From: UBA668 sp049318165
GTDB taxonomy: Bacteria > Actinomycetota > Acidimicrobiia > Acidimicrobiales > Ilumatobacteraceae
NCBI GenBank assembly: GCA_049318165.1
Contig: JBMOGW010000001.1
Coordinates: forward strand, 1-43,581
Direction: 5' to 3'
Length of the DNA: 43,581 nucleotides
The notes beneath the pieces were generated by a model that was given only the letters and a program-made list of their open reading frames with translations, had not been told where the DNA came from and made no database searches. The position numbers and the translations under genes are program-made. This document shows positions 1 through 8,575 of the stretch, in pieces (position 1 is the first letter of the stretch; the number at the start of each line of letters is the position of its first letter).

Positions 1-1078
1 CCACGCCCGTTCGGCCCAACTGCCGCAGCGCCGCCCAGGTGGCGAAGCCGCGAGCGCGGCGTGACGAGTCGGGCACGAAGTCGCCCGGTGACCGCAGCCC
101 GTCGTTGGCGATCAAGTAGGCCGCGCTGTACGACATCGCCGCGCGATGTGCCTCGGGGTGCGCGCAGAAGGCGTAGCCCGCGTCGTACGGCACGTTGAGC
201 CACTTGTGCCCGTCGGTGCCCCACGAGTCGGCGAGCTCACCACCGCCCATCAGGTGCCGCAGCGCCGGGCTCGCCGAGGCCCAGAGCCCGAAGGCGCCGT
301 CGATGTGCACCCACGCACCGTGCGCCTTGGCGACCGGGATCGCCCCAGCGAAGTCGTCGAACGAGCCGGTGTTCACGTTGCCGGCCTGCAGCACCACGAT
401 CGTCGGGGCGGCCGGGCCGTCGGCCAGCACCCGCTCGAGTTCGGCGACGCGGATGCGTCCCTGGTCGTCGCAGGGCACCGGCTCGAGGCTGCTGTTGCCC
501 ATGCCCAGCAGGCGCAGCGCTCGGTCGATGGTGGCGTGGCGCTCTTCGGTCGCCACCACGCGGATGCGCGGTGCCCCGAAGAGGCCCTGGTTCGGCACGT
601 CCCATCCCACCGCCGCCAACACGTGGTGACGCGCCGCGGCGAGGCCGACGGTGTTGCCGCCCTGTGCGCCGGTGACGAAACCGGTCGACGCCGCGGCTGG
701 CACGCCGAGCAGTTCCTTCAGCCACGCACCGGCGACGTCCTCCACCACGGCGTTGGCAGGCGAGGTGACGGCGTTGTAGCCGTTCTGGTCCCAGGCCGAG
801 CACAGCACGTCGGCGCCGAGGGCTGCCGGCAACGTGGCGCCGGTGACGAAGCCGAAGTAGCGCGGTCCTGCACACGCCACCAGTGCCGGCTCGACGGCAT
901 CGGCCAACTGGCGCACCACATCGGCCGCCTCGACGGGCTCGTCCTGCAGCGAACCGAGCGCCGAGCGCAAGCCGCCGACCGCCTCGTCGGCGGGGAAGAC
1001 GCGCATCTCGTCCACTCGCTCGAGGTGGTCGGCAGCCCGGGATGCGGCAACGGTCAACAGGTCGCGGGCGTCGCTCAT
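1..1078 (-). CDS. PLP-dependent (group II) decarboxylase, 3' end cut by window edge
   Basis: This is the N-terminal ~359 residues of a fold-type I pyridoxal-phosphate enzyme of the aromatic-L-amino-acid/glutamate decarboxylase group, which removes CO2 from an amino acid; the substrate cannot be told from sequence. Visible signatures are a glycine-rich cofactor segment (TGAQGGNTVGL), the HIDGAFG strand whose Asp contacts the PLP ring nitrogen, and the TDGHKWLNVPYD loop with the Schiff-base lysine. The chosen ATG at 1078 gives MSDARDLL. It has a GACAAT box 6 nt upstream (1085-1090), a weak version of the leaderless -10 pattern seen elsewhere here. The protein continues beyond position 1, so the C-terminal domain is missing from view. 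Confidence 0.88.
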   Translation of the reverse strand, partial: MSDARDLLTVAASRAADHLERVDEMRVFPADEAVGGLRSALGSLQDEPVEAADVVRQLADAVEPALVACAGPRYFGFVTGATLPAALGADVLCSAWDQNGYNAVTSPANAVVEDVAGAWLKELLGVPAAASTGFVTGAQGGNTVGLAAARHHVLAAVGWDVPNQGLFGAPRIRVVATEERHATIDRALRLLGMGNSSLEPVPCDDQGRIRVAELERVLADGPAAPTIVVLQAGNVNTGSFDDFAGAIPVAKAHGAWVHIDGAFGLWASASPALRHLMGGGELADSWGTDGHKWLNVPYDAGYAFCAHPEAHRAAMSYSAAYLIANDGLRSPGDFVPDSSRRARGFATWAALRQLGRTGV

Positions 1079-1136
1079 CCCGCCATTGTCGCAGCACACG
1101 CGGGTCGGCCTGCAGAACTTAAGTTCGGCAGGGGGG

Positions 1137-1340
1137 TCAGTCGTCGGAGTCGGCGGTTGTGCCGCGCAGGAGGCGGGAGGCCTTCTCGATGGCGCGGCGG
1201 GCCTGAGCGAGGCGCTTGTCGTCAGCGGGTCGGCCGGTCTTGTCGGCCGAGGCCTCACGCAGCTGCTCGAACATCACCTCGTCGAGGTCCTCGGCAACGG
1301 CGTCCAGACGATCGGCGAAGTGGTCGTACGCGCCACTCAC
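1137..1340 (-). CDS. Small acidic hypothetical protein (67 aa) coupled to glcF
   Basis: I do not recognise this short ORF. It starts with GTG inside the stop codon of the upstream glcF gene (GTGA overlap at 1340-1337). That is the same stop/start coupling used by well-identified gene pairs in this window, which is the main reason to believe it. The product is charged, predicted mostly helical, and has no signal peptide or membrane segment (starts VSGAYDHFADRLDAV, ends GTTADSDD). Coupling to a glycolate oxidase subunit suggests co-translation but says nothing firm about function. Confidence 0.55.
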   Translation of the reverse strand: MSGAYDHFADRLDAVAEDLDEVMFEQLREASADKTGRPADDKRLAQARRAIEKASRLLRGTTADSDD

Positions 1341-2476
1341 AGCGCTTCCGCCAGCAGGTCGATCGGGTGACGCACCACCAGGCCGGCCGCGGCCAGGTGC
1401 ATCGCGCAGCCGGGGTTGGCGCTCGCCACCACGCCGTCGCCGGCACGGGCGATCGACGCCAGCTTGCGCTCGCGGATCTCCCCCGCCAGCTCGGGCTGCA
1501 GGGCCGAGTACGCGCCGCCGGCGCCGCAGCACAGGCCGTCGTCGTCGAGCTCGACGATCTCGGCGACGGTCGCCAGCACGGTGCGCACGCCGGCCTGCGC
1601 GCGCTGCACGTGACGCAGGTGGCAGGGGTCCTGCACGATCACGCGACCAAGGTGCCGCGCCGGGCGCAGCCGGTCGACGTGGCGGGCGACGAACTCCTGC
1701 ACGTCCTGCACGCGGGCACTGAACGCGACGGCCTCTGGCGTGCCGACAAGATGCCCGTACTCCTTCAGCGCGGCGCCGCAGCCGGCCGAGTTGACGACGA
1801 TCGGCGCCTCGCCGGGCATCGAGGCCATCACCTTCGCGGCCAGCGACCGGGCGTCGTCGGTGAGACCCGCGTGCGTGTGCAGCGCTCCGCAGCACCCGCC
1901 GCCCGAGCCGGGCGTGCGATACGTGATGCCGAGGTGGTCGAGCACCTTCGCGGTGCTGCGATGCGTGTCGCGCATCCAGGCGTCCATCACGCAGCCGGTG
2001 AACAGCCAGGCGCCGTCGCCGGTGGACGCCACCGCGCGGCCGCGGCGCACCGGCAGGCGGCTGAGTCCGAGACGCTTCGGCACGAGGTGCAGCCGCTGTG
2101 CGACCGCCATGGCGCTCGAGCCGACGAGCAACAGACGGTGACGCGGCAACGCGGTGAAGGCTGCCTTCTGCCACCAGGGCGTGATGCGGCCCTGTTCGGC
2201 CAGCGACTCGCGCACGCCTTCCTGGATGTGGCCGTACGGCACTCCGGACGGGCAGGCGGGCTCGCAGCCGCGGCACTGCACGCACGTCTCCATGAACGAG
2301 ACGAACTCCGGCGTGATCGGGGCGTCCTCGAGGTGCACTGCTCGGATGGCGGCGATGCGGCCGCGAGGCGACAACGCCTCTTCGCCGCTGACGCGGAACG
2401 TCGGGCAGTGCGGCAGGCACAACCCACAGCTGACGCATGTCGCCAGTTCCTTGTCGTCGAGATGCAGCTTCACCAC
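1337..2476 (-). CDS. glcF: Glycolate oxidase iron-sulfur subunit GlcF
   Basis: This is the electron-transfer subunit of the GlcDEF (S)-2-hydroxy-acid oxidase that oxidises glycolate to glyoxylate. Two [4Fe-4S] motifs are visible near the N terminus (CVSCGLCLPHCP and CVQCRGCEPACPSG). Two cysteine-rich CCG domains follow (GGCCGALHTHAG and GLCCGAGGAYS), as in GlcF/LutA/HdrB-type proteins. The open frame continues upstream into the divergent nei gene, but a start at GTG 2476 is preferred. It gives 379 aa, a normal GlcF length, and it has TACGGT exactly 8 nt upstream, fitting a leaderless transcript. The partner genes glcD and glcE lie 1.7-4 kb away on the same strand, separated by a phosphotransferase gene and an oppositely oriented nei. 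Confidence 0.9.
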   Translation of the reverse strand: MVKLHLDDKELATCVSCGLCLPHCPTFRVSGEEALSPRGRIAAIRAVHLEDAPITPEFVSFMETCVQCRGCEPACPSGVPYGHIQEGVRESLAEQGRITPWWQKAAFTALPRHRLLLVGSSAMAVAQRLHLVPKRLGLSRLPVRRGRAVASTGDGAWLFTGCVMDAWMRDTHRSTAKVLDHLGITYRTPGSGGGCCGALHTHAGLTDDARSLAAKVMASMPGEAPIVVNSAGCGAALKEYGHLVGTPEAVAFSARVQDVQEFVARHVDRLRPARHLGRVIVQDPCHLRHVQRAQAGVRTVLATVAEIVELDDDGLCCGAGGAYSALQPELAGEIRERKLASIARAGDGVVASANPGCAMHLAAAGLVVRHPIDLLAEAL

Positions 2477-2484
2477 GAGGTGAC

Positions 2485-2490
2485 ACCGTA
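2485..2490 (-). promoter_or_regulatory. Leaderless -10 box (TACGGT) for glcF
   Basis: TACGGT is followed by 8 nt and then GTG at 2476. A TANNNT hexamer 6-8 nt before the start codon recurs upstream of many genes in this window and implies transcription starting at or next to the first base of the codon. No convincing -35 was seen. Confidence 0.5.
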
Positions 2491-2563
2491 GCGGCGCGCC
2501 GCAGCGCTCGACCTCCTGGTCAGCGGACCGCAGCCGGGGTGGGCGCGTCCCCCAGCGGAGCCG

Positions 2564-2569
2564 TACCCT
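2564..2569 (+). promoter_or_regulatory. Leaderless -10 box (TACCCT) for nei
   Basis: TACCCT is followed by 7 nt and then ATG at 2577, and there is no Shine-Dalgarno sequence. The box lies between the divergent glcF and nei genes. Confidence 0.5.
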
Positions 2570-2576
2570 CGGCGGC

Positions 2577-3371
2577 ATGCCCGAGGGCCACACCATTCAC
2601 CGCATCGCCAAGGACCATTCTCCCCTGCTCACGGGTCGGGCGGTGCACGTCAGTTCGCCGCAGGGCCGCTTCGCCGATGCCGCGGCGCTGGTGGACGGGC
2701 AGGAACTCACGAAGCTCGAGGCGTACGGGAAGCACCTGTTCTACTGGTGGTCGAACGGCCTCGTCGGCCACGTGCACCTCGGCTTGTTCGGCAAGTACCG
2801 GGTGCACCGTGGGCCGGACTCCCCCGCGCCCGTCGGCGCCGTGCGCATGCGCCTCGTCACCGACCTGGCGACGATCGACCTCGCCGGCCCCACCGACTGC
2901 AGCATCGGCACGGCCGACGACCGCGACGCCATCATCCACCGTCTCGGCCCCGACCCGCTGCGCCGCGACGCCAAGCCCACCGTCGCCCTCGATCGCATCC
3001 GCCGCAGCAAGCAGCCGATCGGCGCGCTGCTGTTGGACCAGAAGGTGCTCGCCGGTGTCGGGAACGTGTACCGCGCCGAGGCCCTGTTCGTGAACGGCAT
3101 CCATCCCGAGCGTCCCGGGACGAAGCTGGACGACCACGAACTGAAGGCAATCTGGGACACCACGGTGTCGATGCTCAAGCAGGGCGTGAAGGACAACCGG
3201 ATCATCACGATCGATCGCCACGAGTTCCCCGTGAAGAAGGGCCGCCACCGCCGTGGCGACAACACCTACGTGTACCACCGCGAGGTGTGCCTGCGGTGCG
3301 GCACCCACGTGCAGACGGTGGAACTCGGCGGCCGCAACTGCTACTTCTGCCCCGTCTGCCAACCGGTCTGA
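2577..3371 (+). CDS. nei: Nei/Fpg-family DNA glycosylase-AP lyase (Nei1 type)
   Basis: This base-excision repair enzyme of the Fpg/Nei (H2TH) family removes oxidised bases and cleaves the abasic site. The N terminus MPEGHTIHRIA carries the catalytic Pro2/Glu3 pair in the form typical of actinobacterial Nei1 rather than Fpg. The SSPQGRF and YGKHLF motifs follow, then the H2TH region around LLDQKVLAGVGNVYRAEAL. A C-terminal zinc finger has four cysteines in two C-x2-C pairs (CLRCGTHV and CYFCPVC). The length of 264 aa matches Nei1. The start is fixed because the N-terminal proline after Met is the nucleophile. The gene stands alone on the plus strand, splitting the glc genes. Confidence 0.92.
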   Translation: MPEGHTIHRIAKDHSPLLTGRAVHVSSPQGRFADAAALVDGQELTKLEAYGKHLFYWWSNGLVGHVHLGLFGKYRVHRGPDSPAPVGAVRMRLVTDLATIDLAGPTDCSIGTADDRDAIIHRLGPDPLRRDAKPTVALDRIRRSKQPIGALLLDQKVLAGVGNVYRAEALFVNGIHPERPGTKLDDHELKAIWDTTVSMLKQGVKDNRIITIDRHEFPVKKGRHRRGDNTYVYHREVCLRCGTHVQTVELGGRNCYFCPVCQPV

Positions 3372-3381
3372 GCGCGCTCGA

Positions 3382-4233
3382 TCAGGCCGGGGTCCAGCGC
3401 GGCGCCTCGGGGTCGCCGCGCCAGTAGCGCAATCGACGTTCGGCCTCCGCCGCGGCCGCCGCGTCCGTCCGTCCCACGCGCACCCTCATCAGCGTGGCCA
3501 CCAGGTTGCGCAGGTCCGCCAGACACTCCGCCAGCCATTCGCCGCGCAGGTTGATGCCGTATCCCTCGGCGAACGCGTCGTACCACTCCGGCTCGCCGTC
3601 CCAACGCTCGCCCCATGCCATCAGCGGGGCATGGTCCCATGCTGCCGGGCCGAGGCACCGCAGGTCCCAGTCCAACAGCACCGGTCCGTCCGACGACTGC
3701 ACCACGTTGCCCGGATGCACGTCGCCATGGCACAGCACCGGCTCGTGCATCGCTTCCGCCTGCCAACCCTGCCAGCCGTCGAGCGTGGCGAGCATGCCGC
3801 GGCGCGCCGAGTCGTCCAACTCGTCACGCACATCGTCGAGCAACACGTCGATCTGCCAGTGCGGAAAGTCCACACAGCGGCGAAGGCCCGGCCAGTCGGC
3901 TGCATCGAGCGCGTGCACACGCCGCACCATCGCACCGACCGCAGCCCAATCGACGTCACCCGAACCGTGCACTCGCTCGATGGCCAGGACGGCATCGCCG
4001 TCGAGTTCGAGCGGCGGACGCACGATCGCCGGCACGCGCACCCCCGCCTGCCGCAGGCGATGATGGAACGCGACTTCGCCGTCGCCGCCGAACGGCAACG
4101 GTCCGACGCGGAGCACCGCGTCGTCGCCCGCCGCGTAGACGGCCGTGGTCCCCTCGTGCAGCAGCGTCGGCTCGGGCAGCCCCCACCGCGACGCCGCTCG
4201 AGCGGCGACGGCCAGACGCTCAGACGGCGACAC
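3382..4233 (-). CDS. Aminoglycoside phosphotransferase (APH)-family protein
   Basis: This is a 283-aa kinase-like fold protein of the APH/choline kinase superfamily. The catalytic loop HGDVHPGN (His169-Asn176) and the metal-binding segment LLDWDLRCLGPAAWD (about 187-200) are intact, so it is probably an active small-molecule kinase. The family rarely reveals its substrate; a true antibiotic-resistance role is possible but not indicated. Its ATG lies 14 bp inside the 3' end of glcE, so it is probably the last gene of the rarA-...-glcD-glcE transcript. It ends 11 bp from the converging nei gene. Confidence 0.85.
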   Translation of the reverse strand: MSPSERLAVAARAASRWGLPEPTLLHEGTTAVYAAGDDAVLRVGPLPFGGDGEVAFHHRLRQAGVRVPAIVRPPLELDGDAVLAIERVHGSGDVDWAAVGAMVRRVHALDAADWPGLRRCVDFPHWQIDVLLDDVRDELDDSARRGMLATLDGWQGWQAEAMHEPVLCHGDVHPGNVVQSSDGPVLLDWDLRCLGPAAWDHAPLMAWGERWDGEPEWYDAFAEGYGINLRGEWLAECLADLRNLVATLMRVRVGRTDAAAAAEAERRLRYWRGDPEAPRWTPA

Positions 4234-5080
4234 CGGGGTTCAACCTTCCCGACGGGTCCAGCTCGCGCTTCACCGCTGCTGCGAGTTCGACCACCCGAGC
4301 GGGCCGCTGCGGCGCGGTCCACGGCTCGGCGTGATGCACGATGCCGACACCGATCTCGGCGACGAACGCGCCGCGCACCGAGGCGATCTCGGCCGGAGGC
4401 AGCGAGCGACGGCTACCGGAGGGCAGCGCCGGCGGCCCGTCGCACGGCGACAGGCCTGCGGCGAGGAACTGCGACGCGATGTCGTCGGGGTGACCCTCCA
4501 GCAGCGCCCACACGAAGGCGCCGTCCCACAACACCGAGACCGGTCGGTACAGCACCGCCGTGATCGGGCTCGGGTCCGCACACGCCGCGGTACCCCACTG
4601 CGACGCCACCGGCAGCGGCCGCGTGCGCAGGATCACTTCACCCAGGAAACCCAGCGTGCCGCGCGAGCCGACGAGCAGGCGGCACAGGTCGAACCCGCTG
4701 ACGTTCTTCACCGTCGGCCCGCCGGCCTTCACCACCTCGCCGGCGGCGCCGACGTAGCGGGCCTGCAGCAGCACGTCGCGCACCGGGCCGTGGCCCAGCC
4801 GACGGATGCCGGACTGCCCGACGGCGAGGGCTCCACCCACCGTGCCACCAGCTGGCAGCGCCACGGTCTGGCCGTGCGCGGCGAGCGCGTCCACCAACTC
4901 GTCGACCGGTGTGCCGGCTCCGCAGCAGACCGTCATCTCGTCGGGCTGCACCCAGTCGATGCCGGCCGGCGCACGTACGCAGCGCACACCGTCGACGGGA
5001 CCACCCCGGCTGCCGGCTCCCGTGACCGTCACCGGCCCGTCGGCGCCCACCTCGGCGGCGAACGAGTCGAGGTCGATCAC
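4220..5080 (-). CDS. glcE: Glycolate oxidase FAD-binding subunit GlcE
   Basis: This is a 286-aa FAD-linked oxidase of the VAO/PCMH fold, a shorter relative of GlcD. The FAD pyrophosphate-binding region is visible as VALPAGGTVGGALAVGQSG, then GHGPVRDVLLQARYVGAAGE and VKNVSGFDLCRLLVGSRGTLG. The C terminus RELDPSGRLNPGVAV is the usual GlcD/E ending. A GTG start at 5080 overlaps the glcD stop as GTGA; an in-frame GTG two codons upstream is possible. It should pair with GlcD and GlcF in glycolate oxidation. Confidence 0.9.
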   Translation of the reverse strand: MIDLDSFAAEVGADGPVTVTGAGSRGGPVDGVRCVRAPAGIDWVQPDEMTVCCGAGTPVDELVDALAAHGQTVALPAGGTVGGALAVGQSGIRRLGHGPVRDVLLQARYVGAAGEVVKAGGPTVKNVSGFDLCRLLVGSRGTLGFLGEVILRTRPLPVASQWGTAACADPSPITAVLYRPVSVLWDGAFVWALLEGHPDDIASQFLAAGLSPCDGPPALPSGSRRSLPPAEIASVRGAFVAEIGVGIVHHAEPWTAPQRPARVVELAAAVKRELDPSGRLNPGVAV

Positions 5081-6498
5081 ACCCACGCCCCTTCGGGCAC
5101 GTGCTGGGCGTCGCCGCACGCCGCCGGGGACGGGAGCACCTTGAACGGGTTGGCAAGCCCTACGGGGTCGAACGCGCGACGCATCGCCGCCTGGGCCGCA
5201 AGGTCCGCAGGGGCGAACATCTTCGGCATCAGGTCGCGCTTCTCCAGCCCGATGCCGTGCTCGCCCGACAGCACACCACCGGCGGCGACGGAGGCGCTGA
5301 CGATCTCCTCGCCTGCAGCGTGCACCCGCTCGAGCGCGCCGGGTTCGCTCTTGTCGAACACCAGCAGCGGATGCAGGTTGCCGTCGCCGGCATGGAACAC
5401 GTTCATCACCAGCAGGCCGTGCCGCTCGACGATCTCGTACACCTGACGCAGCACGTCGGGCAGCACGCGTCGCGGCACCACCGTGTCGTGCAGGTAGTAG
5501 TTCGGCTTGATGCGAGCGACGGCGCCGAAGGCCGTCTTGCGGCCCTTCCACAGCAACGCCCGCTCGGCCTCGTCCTGGGCGATGCGCACCGTGCCCGCGC
5601 CGTGTTCGCGACCGATGGAAACGATGCGGTCCGTGTCGGCCGCCAGAGCGTGGGGCAGACCCACCACCTCCACCAGCAGCACTGCAGCAGCATCGACCGG
5701 GAGACCCGCATGGATGTACGCCTCGACCGCCTGCACACACAGCTGGTCCATCATCTCCAAGGCCGCCGGCACCATGCCCGCGGCGATGATGGCACTCACC
5801 GTCCGCGCACCATCGTCGACGCTGGCGAAGTCCATCAGCATCGTCGTCACTCCCGGCGCGTTCTGCGTGAGACGCACCAGCACGCGTGTGGCGATGCCGA
5901 ACATGCCCTCGCTGCCGACGAACGCGCCACGCAGGTCGAGTCCCTCCGTCTCGGGCTCCTCACCGCCCAGCTGCACCACCGAGCCGTCGCTCAGCACCAC
6001 CTCCACCGCCAGCACGTGCGATGCGGTCACACCGTCGGCCAGGCAGTGCGGTCCGCCCGAGTTGTTGGCGACGTTGCCGCCGATCGAGCAGCTCTGCTGG
6101 CTGCTGGGGTCCGGCGCGAAATGCAGACCGAAGGCGGCCATCTGTTTCGTGAGGTCGAGATTCAGCACCCCGGGCTCCACCCACGCCATCCGGTTCACGG
6201 TGTCGACCGACAGCACCCGGTTCATCTTCGTCGTCGCGATCACCAGCGCCCCGTCGAGCGGCGTGGCGCCGCCCGCCAGGCCCGTGCCGGCACCGCGCGC
6301 TACGAAGGGCACCCCGTGACGTCCGGCGGCGAGCACCGCCGCACGCACCTCCTGCGTCGTCAACGGGAAGCACACCACCGACGCGCTGCCGGTGATGTTG
6401 GAGGCGTCGCGCCCGTAGAGACCGAGTTCGGTCACGTTGGTGCGCACGCGATCGGCAGACAGGGCCGCCCGCAGCTCGGACGCCAGCGCCTCACTCAT
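5077..6498 (-). CDS. glcD: Glycolate oxidase catalytic FAD subunit GlcD
   Basis: This 473-aa FAD-dependent 2-hydroxy-acid dehydrogenase is the catalytic subunit of glycolate oxidase; D-lactate is an alternative substrate for the family. The FAD-binding PP-loop is seen as VPFVARGAGTGLAGGATPL, followed by GGNVANNSGGPHCLADG and AFVGSEGMFGI. The C-terminal FAD-oxidase domain carries NVFHAGDGNLHP and SGEHGIGLEKRD. The ATG at 6498 overlaps the stop of the preceding small gene as ATGA, and the stop is inside the glcE start. It therefore sits inside the rarA transcription unit rather than in a classic glcDEF operon. Confidence 0.93.
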   Translation of the reverse strand: MSEALASELRAALSADRVRTNVTELGLYGRDASNITGSASVVCFPLTTQEVRAAVLAAGRHGVPFVARGAGTGLAGGATPLDGALVIATTKMNRVLSVDTVNRMAWVEPGVLNLDLTKQMAAFGLHFAPDPSSQQSCSIGGNVANNSGGPHCLADGVTASHVLAVEVVLSDGSVVQLGGEEPETEGLDLRGAFVGSEGMFGIATRVLVRLTQNAPGVTTMLMDFASVDDGARTVSAIIAAGMVPAALEMMDQLCVQAVEAYIHAGLPVDAAAVLLVEVVGLPHALAADTDRIVSIGREHGAGTVRIAQDEAERALLWKGRKTAFGAVARIKPNYYLHDTVVPRRVLPDVLRQVYEIVERHGLLVMNVFHAGDGNLHPLLVFDKSEPGALERVHAAGEEIVSASVAAGGVLSGEHGIGLEKRDLMPKMFAPADLAAQAAMRRAFDPVGLANPFKVLPSPAACGDAQHVPEGAWV

Positions 6499-6845
6499 GC
6501 GCGTCGGCGTCGGCCCGGTTGATCGCGCGCGTCGCGCACCTGCTTCAGCACGATCACCTGGCCCGGCTCGACCGGCAGGCCGTCGACGATGACCGCGTCG
6601 CCGTCGTCCAGTTCGTCGGCCAACGTGCTCACGCGGCCATCCATACGAGCGCGCAGCTCGGCCTCCTTGGCCTGCATCGCGCGACGGCCGTCGACGAACG
6701 CCTCGCGCACGCGGTCCGACGTCTTCTTCGCCATCTGCGCCGGCGCGTACTCGACCATCACGACCTTGGCCTTCTTGCGCGCCATGTTCGCTCCGGCCAC
6801 GCCGGCGACCGCGCCGCCGACGAACCACGTGACCCGCTTCATCAT
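6495..6845 (-). CDS. Small membrane-anchored protein (DUF6167-like)
   Basis: This 116-aa protein has one N-terminal hydrophobic segment (KRVTWFVGGAVAGVAGANMA) followed by a charged helical region. It resembles the short protein that often follows the DUF948 gene downstream of rarA in actinobacteria (the DUF6167 neighbourhood); the match is by context and layout, not by a strong motif. Two adjacent ATGs (6845, 6842) are possible starts. The first overlaps the DUF948 stop as ATGA. Its own stop overlaps the glcD start in the same way. Function unknown. Confidence 0.68.
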   Translation of the reverse strand: MMKRVTWFVGGAVAGVAGANMARKKAKVVMVEYAPAQMAKKTSDRVREAFVDGRRAMQAKEAELRARMDGRVSTLADELDDGDAVIVDGLPVEPGQVIVLKQVRDARDQPGRRRRA

Positions 6846-7243
6846 GCGCTCTTCCTCATGTCCTTCTTCTCCCGGCGGCGCAGCCGACGCACGGCGCGCT
6901 TGGTGCCGGTGCCGATGGCAACGGTCTTGATGACGGGGGTGCTGAGCGCGGCGCGGGCCATGCGGCTGCCACCCGCGACCGCACCGCTGATCGCCTCGGC
7001 AGAGCCGAGCACGCGGTCGAACCGATCGAGGTCGTCTCGGGCTTCCTCCACCACGGCCCGGGTGTCGAGCGTGGTGTCGCGCAGTTCGGCCAGCAACGGG
7101 CGGGTCTCGGCGCGCAAGCTCTCCACTTCGCTCCGCAGCGCCTTCAGACTGTCGAGCACTCGCATCAGCACCACCACGAGGGCGGCGAAACCGATGCAGC
7201 ACAGGACCGCAGCCATCAGCACGGCCAGTTCTCCAGCGGTCAT
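6842..7243 (-). CDS. DUF948-like membrane protein
   Basis: This 133-aa protein has an N-terminal transmembrane helix (about residues 5-27) followed by a helical, probably coiled-coil region (LKALRSEVESLRAETRPLLAELRDTT). A basic tail follows (AVRRLRRREKKD). This is the architecture of DUF948 proteins, which in actinobacteria commonly lie directly downstream of rarA. The start ATG overlaps the rarA stop (ATGA, 7243-7240). The biochemical role is unknown; the single anchor and coiled coil suggest a membrane-tethered structural partner. Confidence 0.78.
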   Translation of the reverse strand: MTAGELAVLMAAVLCCIGFAALVVVLMRVLDSLKALRSEVESLRAETRPLLAELRDTTLDTRAVVEEARDDLDRFDRVLGSAEAISGAVAGGSRMARAALSTPVIKTVAIGTGTKRAVRRLRRREKKDMRKSA

Positions 7244-8541
7244 TCGGTTCCTCCCTTCGTGTCGTCGGCGGTGCGCTCGGCCATCCGCTCGGCAACCCTC
7301 GCCTCGGCGCCGTGACGCGTCGGCTCGTAGTAGCGCTTGGTGGCCTGTTCGTCCGGCAGGTACTGCTGGTCCACCCAGCCGCCGGGGTGGTCATGAGGGT
7401 AGTCGTAGCCCGCACCATGGCCCAGCACCTTGGCCCCTTGGTAGTGGGCGTCGCGCAGGTGCGGCGGCACCTCCCCCACGGCACCCGCCTGCACATCCGA
7501 GCGGGCATTCCAGATGGCCAGCGCCGCGCGGTTGCTCTTCGGCGCCGTCGCCAGGTGGATGCACGCCTGACTGAGATTCAGCTGCGCCTCGGGCAGGCCG
7601 ACGTGGTCGAGCGCCTGTGCGGCGGCGACGGCCACGACCAGGCTCTGCGGGTCGGCCAGACCGACGTCCTCGCTGGCGAAGATGATCATTCGTCGGGCGA
7701 TGAAGCGTGCGTCCTCGCCGGCCTCCAGCATCCGGGCCAGGTAGTACACGGCCGCCTGCGGATCGCTGCCGCGCATGCTCTTGATGAACGCACTGATGAC
7801 GTCGTAGTGGTCGTCACGCCCGTACCGCAGGGCGCTGGTGCCCAGCGCAGCCTCCACGTGCTCCAACGTCACCGGGCCCGGGTGCGACAGTGCGCACGCC
7901 ACCTCCAACGCAGTGAGCACCTGCCGCCCATCACCGCCCGCACGGTCCGCCAGATGGGCGATCGCGTCGTCGTCGGCGATGCGCCCCTCGGCCTGCAGGC
8001 CGCGGTGGATCAGCGTGACGATGTCGTCCTTGCGCAGCGGCTCGAGGCGGAACAGCGTGCTGCGACTGCGCAACGGAGGGTTCACCTCGAAGAACGGGTT
8101 CTCGGTGGTGGCGCCGATCAGCGTCAGCGTGCCGTCCTCCACCGCTGGCAGCAGCGCGTCCTGCTGCGACTTGGAGAAGCGGTGGATCTCGTCGAGGAAC
8201 AGGATCGTCCCGCGACCCTGCTCGCCGAGGCGGTGGCGGGCGCGCTCGATCACCTCGCGCACGTCCTTCACCCCGGCCGTCACCGCACTGAGCTGCTCGA
8301 ACGCACGCTTGGTGCTGCCGGCAACGGCGAGTGCGAGCGTGGTCTTGCCCGTGCCGGGTGGCCCCCAGAAGATGGCGCTCGTCAGCCGGTCCTGTTCCAC
8401 GAGGCGGCGCAACGGCTTGCCGGGGCCCACCAGGTGCTCCTGCCCCACGACGTCGTCGAGCGTGCGCGGGCGCAGCCGTGCGGCCAGCGGCGCCTGCTGG
8501 CGCAGGCGGTCCTCGGCGGCGGCGCTGAACAGGTCGGACAC
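7240..8541 (-). CDS. rarA: Replication-associated recombination protein A (RarA/MgsA), AAA+ ATPase
   Basis: This is a clamp-loader-like AAA+ ATPase acting at stalled replication forks. The N-terminal RPRTLDDVVGQEHLVGPG box, Walker A GPPGTGKTT, Walker B LFLDEIHRF, sensor-1 GATTENPFFEV and the C-terminal MgsA domain (SDPQAAVYYLARMLEAGED, then IIFASEDVGLADP) are all present. GTG at 8541 is chosen as start. It yields 433 aa, begins with the family's usual VSDLF-type segment, and has TACGGT 7 nt upstream. Upstream in-frame codons run into the Nudix gene. It heads a run of stop/start-overlapping genes. Confidence 0.94.
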   Translation of the reverse strand: MSDLFSAAAEDRLRQQAPLAARLRPRTLDDVVGQEHLVGPGKPLRRLVEQDRLTSAIFWGPPGTGKTTLALAVAGSTKRAFEQLSAVTAGVKDVREVIERARHRLGEQGRGTILFLDEIHRFSKSQQDALLPAVEDGTLTLIGATTENPFFEVNPPLRSRSTLFRLEPLRKDDIVTLIHRGLQAEGRIADDDAIAHLADRAGGDGRQVLTALEVACALSHPGPVTLEHVEAALGTSALRYGRDDHYDVISAFIKSMRGSDPQAAVYYLARMLEAGEDARFIARRMIIFASEDVGLADPQSLVVAVAAAQALDHVGLPEAQLNLSQACIHLATAPKSNRAALAIWNARSDVQAGAVGEVPPHLRDAHYQGAKVLGHGAGYDYPHDHPGGWVDQQYLPDEQATKRYYEPTRHGAEARVAERMAERTADDTKGGTE

Positions 8542-8548
8542 CGGATCG

Positions 8549-8554
8549 ACCGTA
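8549..8554 (-). promoter_or_regulatory. Leaderless -10 box (TACGGT) for rarA
   Basis: TACGGT lies 7 nt before GTG 8541, in the 34-nt gap after the Nudix stop. It would let the rarA-DUF948-DUF6167-glcD-glcE-APH set be transcribed apart from hisS-aspS. Confidence 0.5.
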
Positions 8555-8575
8555 GCGGATCGTGCCGCGAGCGGC

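Noticed and set aside
146..2491. 781-codon plus-strand frame across the decarboxylase and glcF region
   Set aside because: Shadow of two well-supported minus-strand genes; no recognisable protein features.
3382..4233. Aminoglycoside resistance gene
   Set aside because: APH-family motifs are present, but the family is broad and nothing in sequence or context points to antibiotic substrates.
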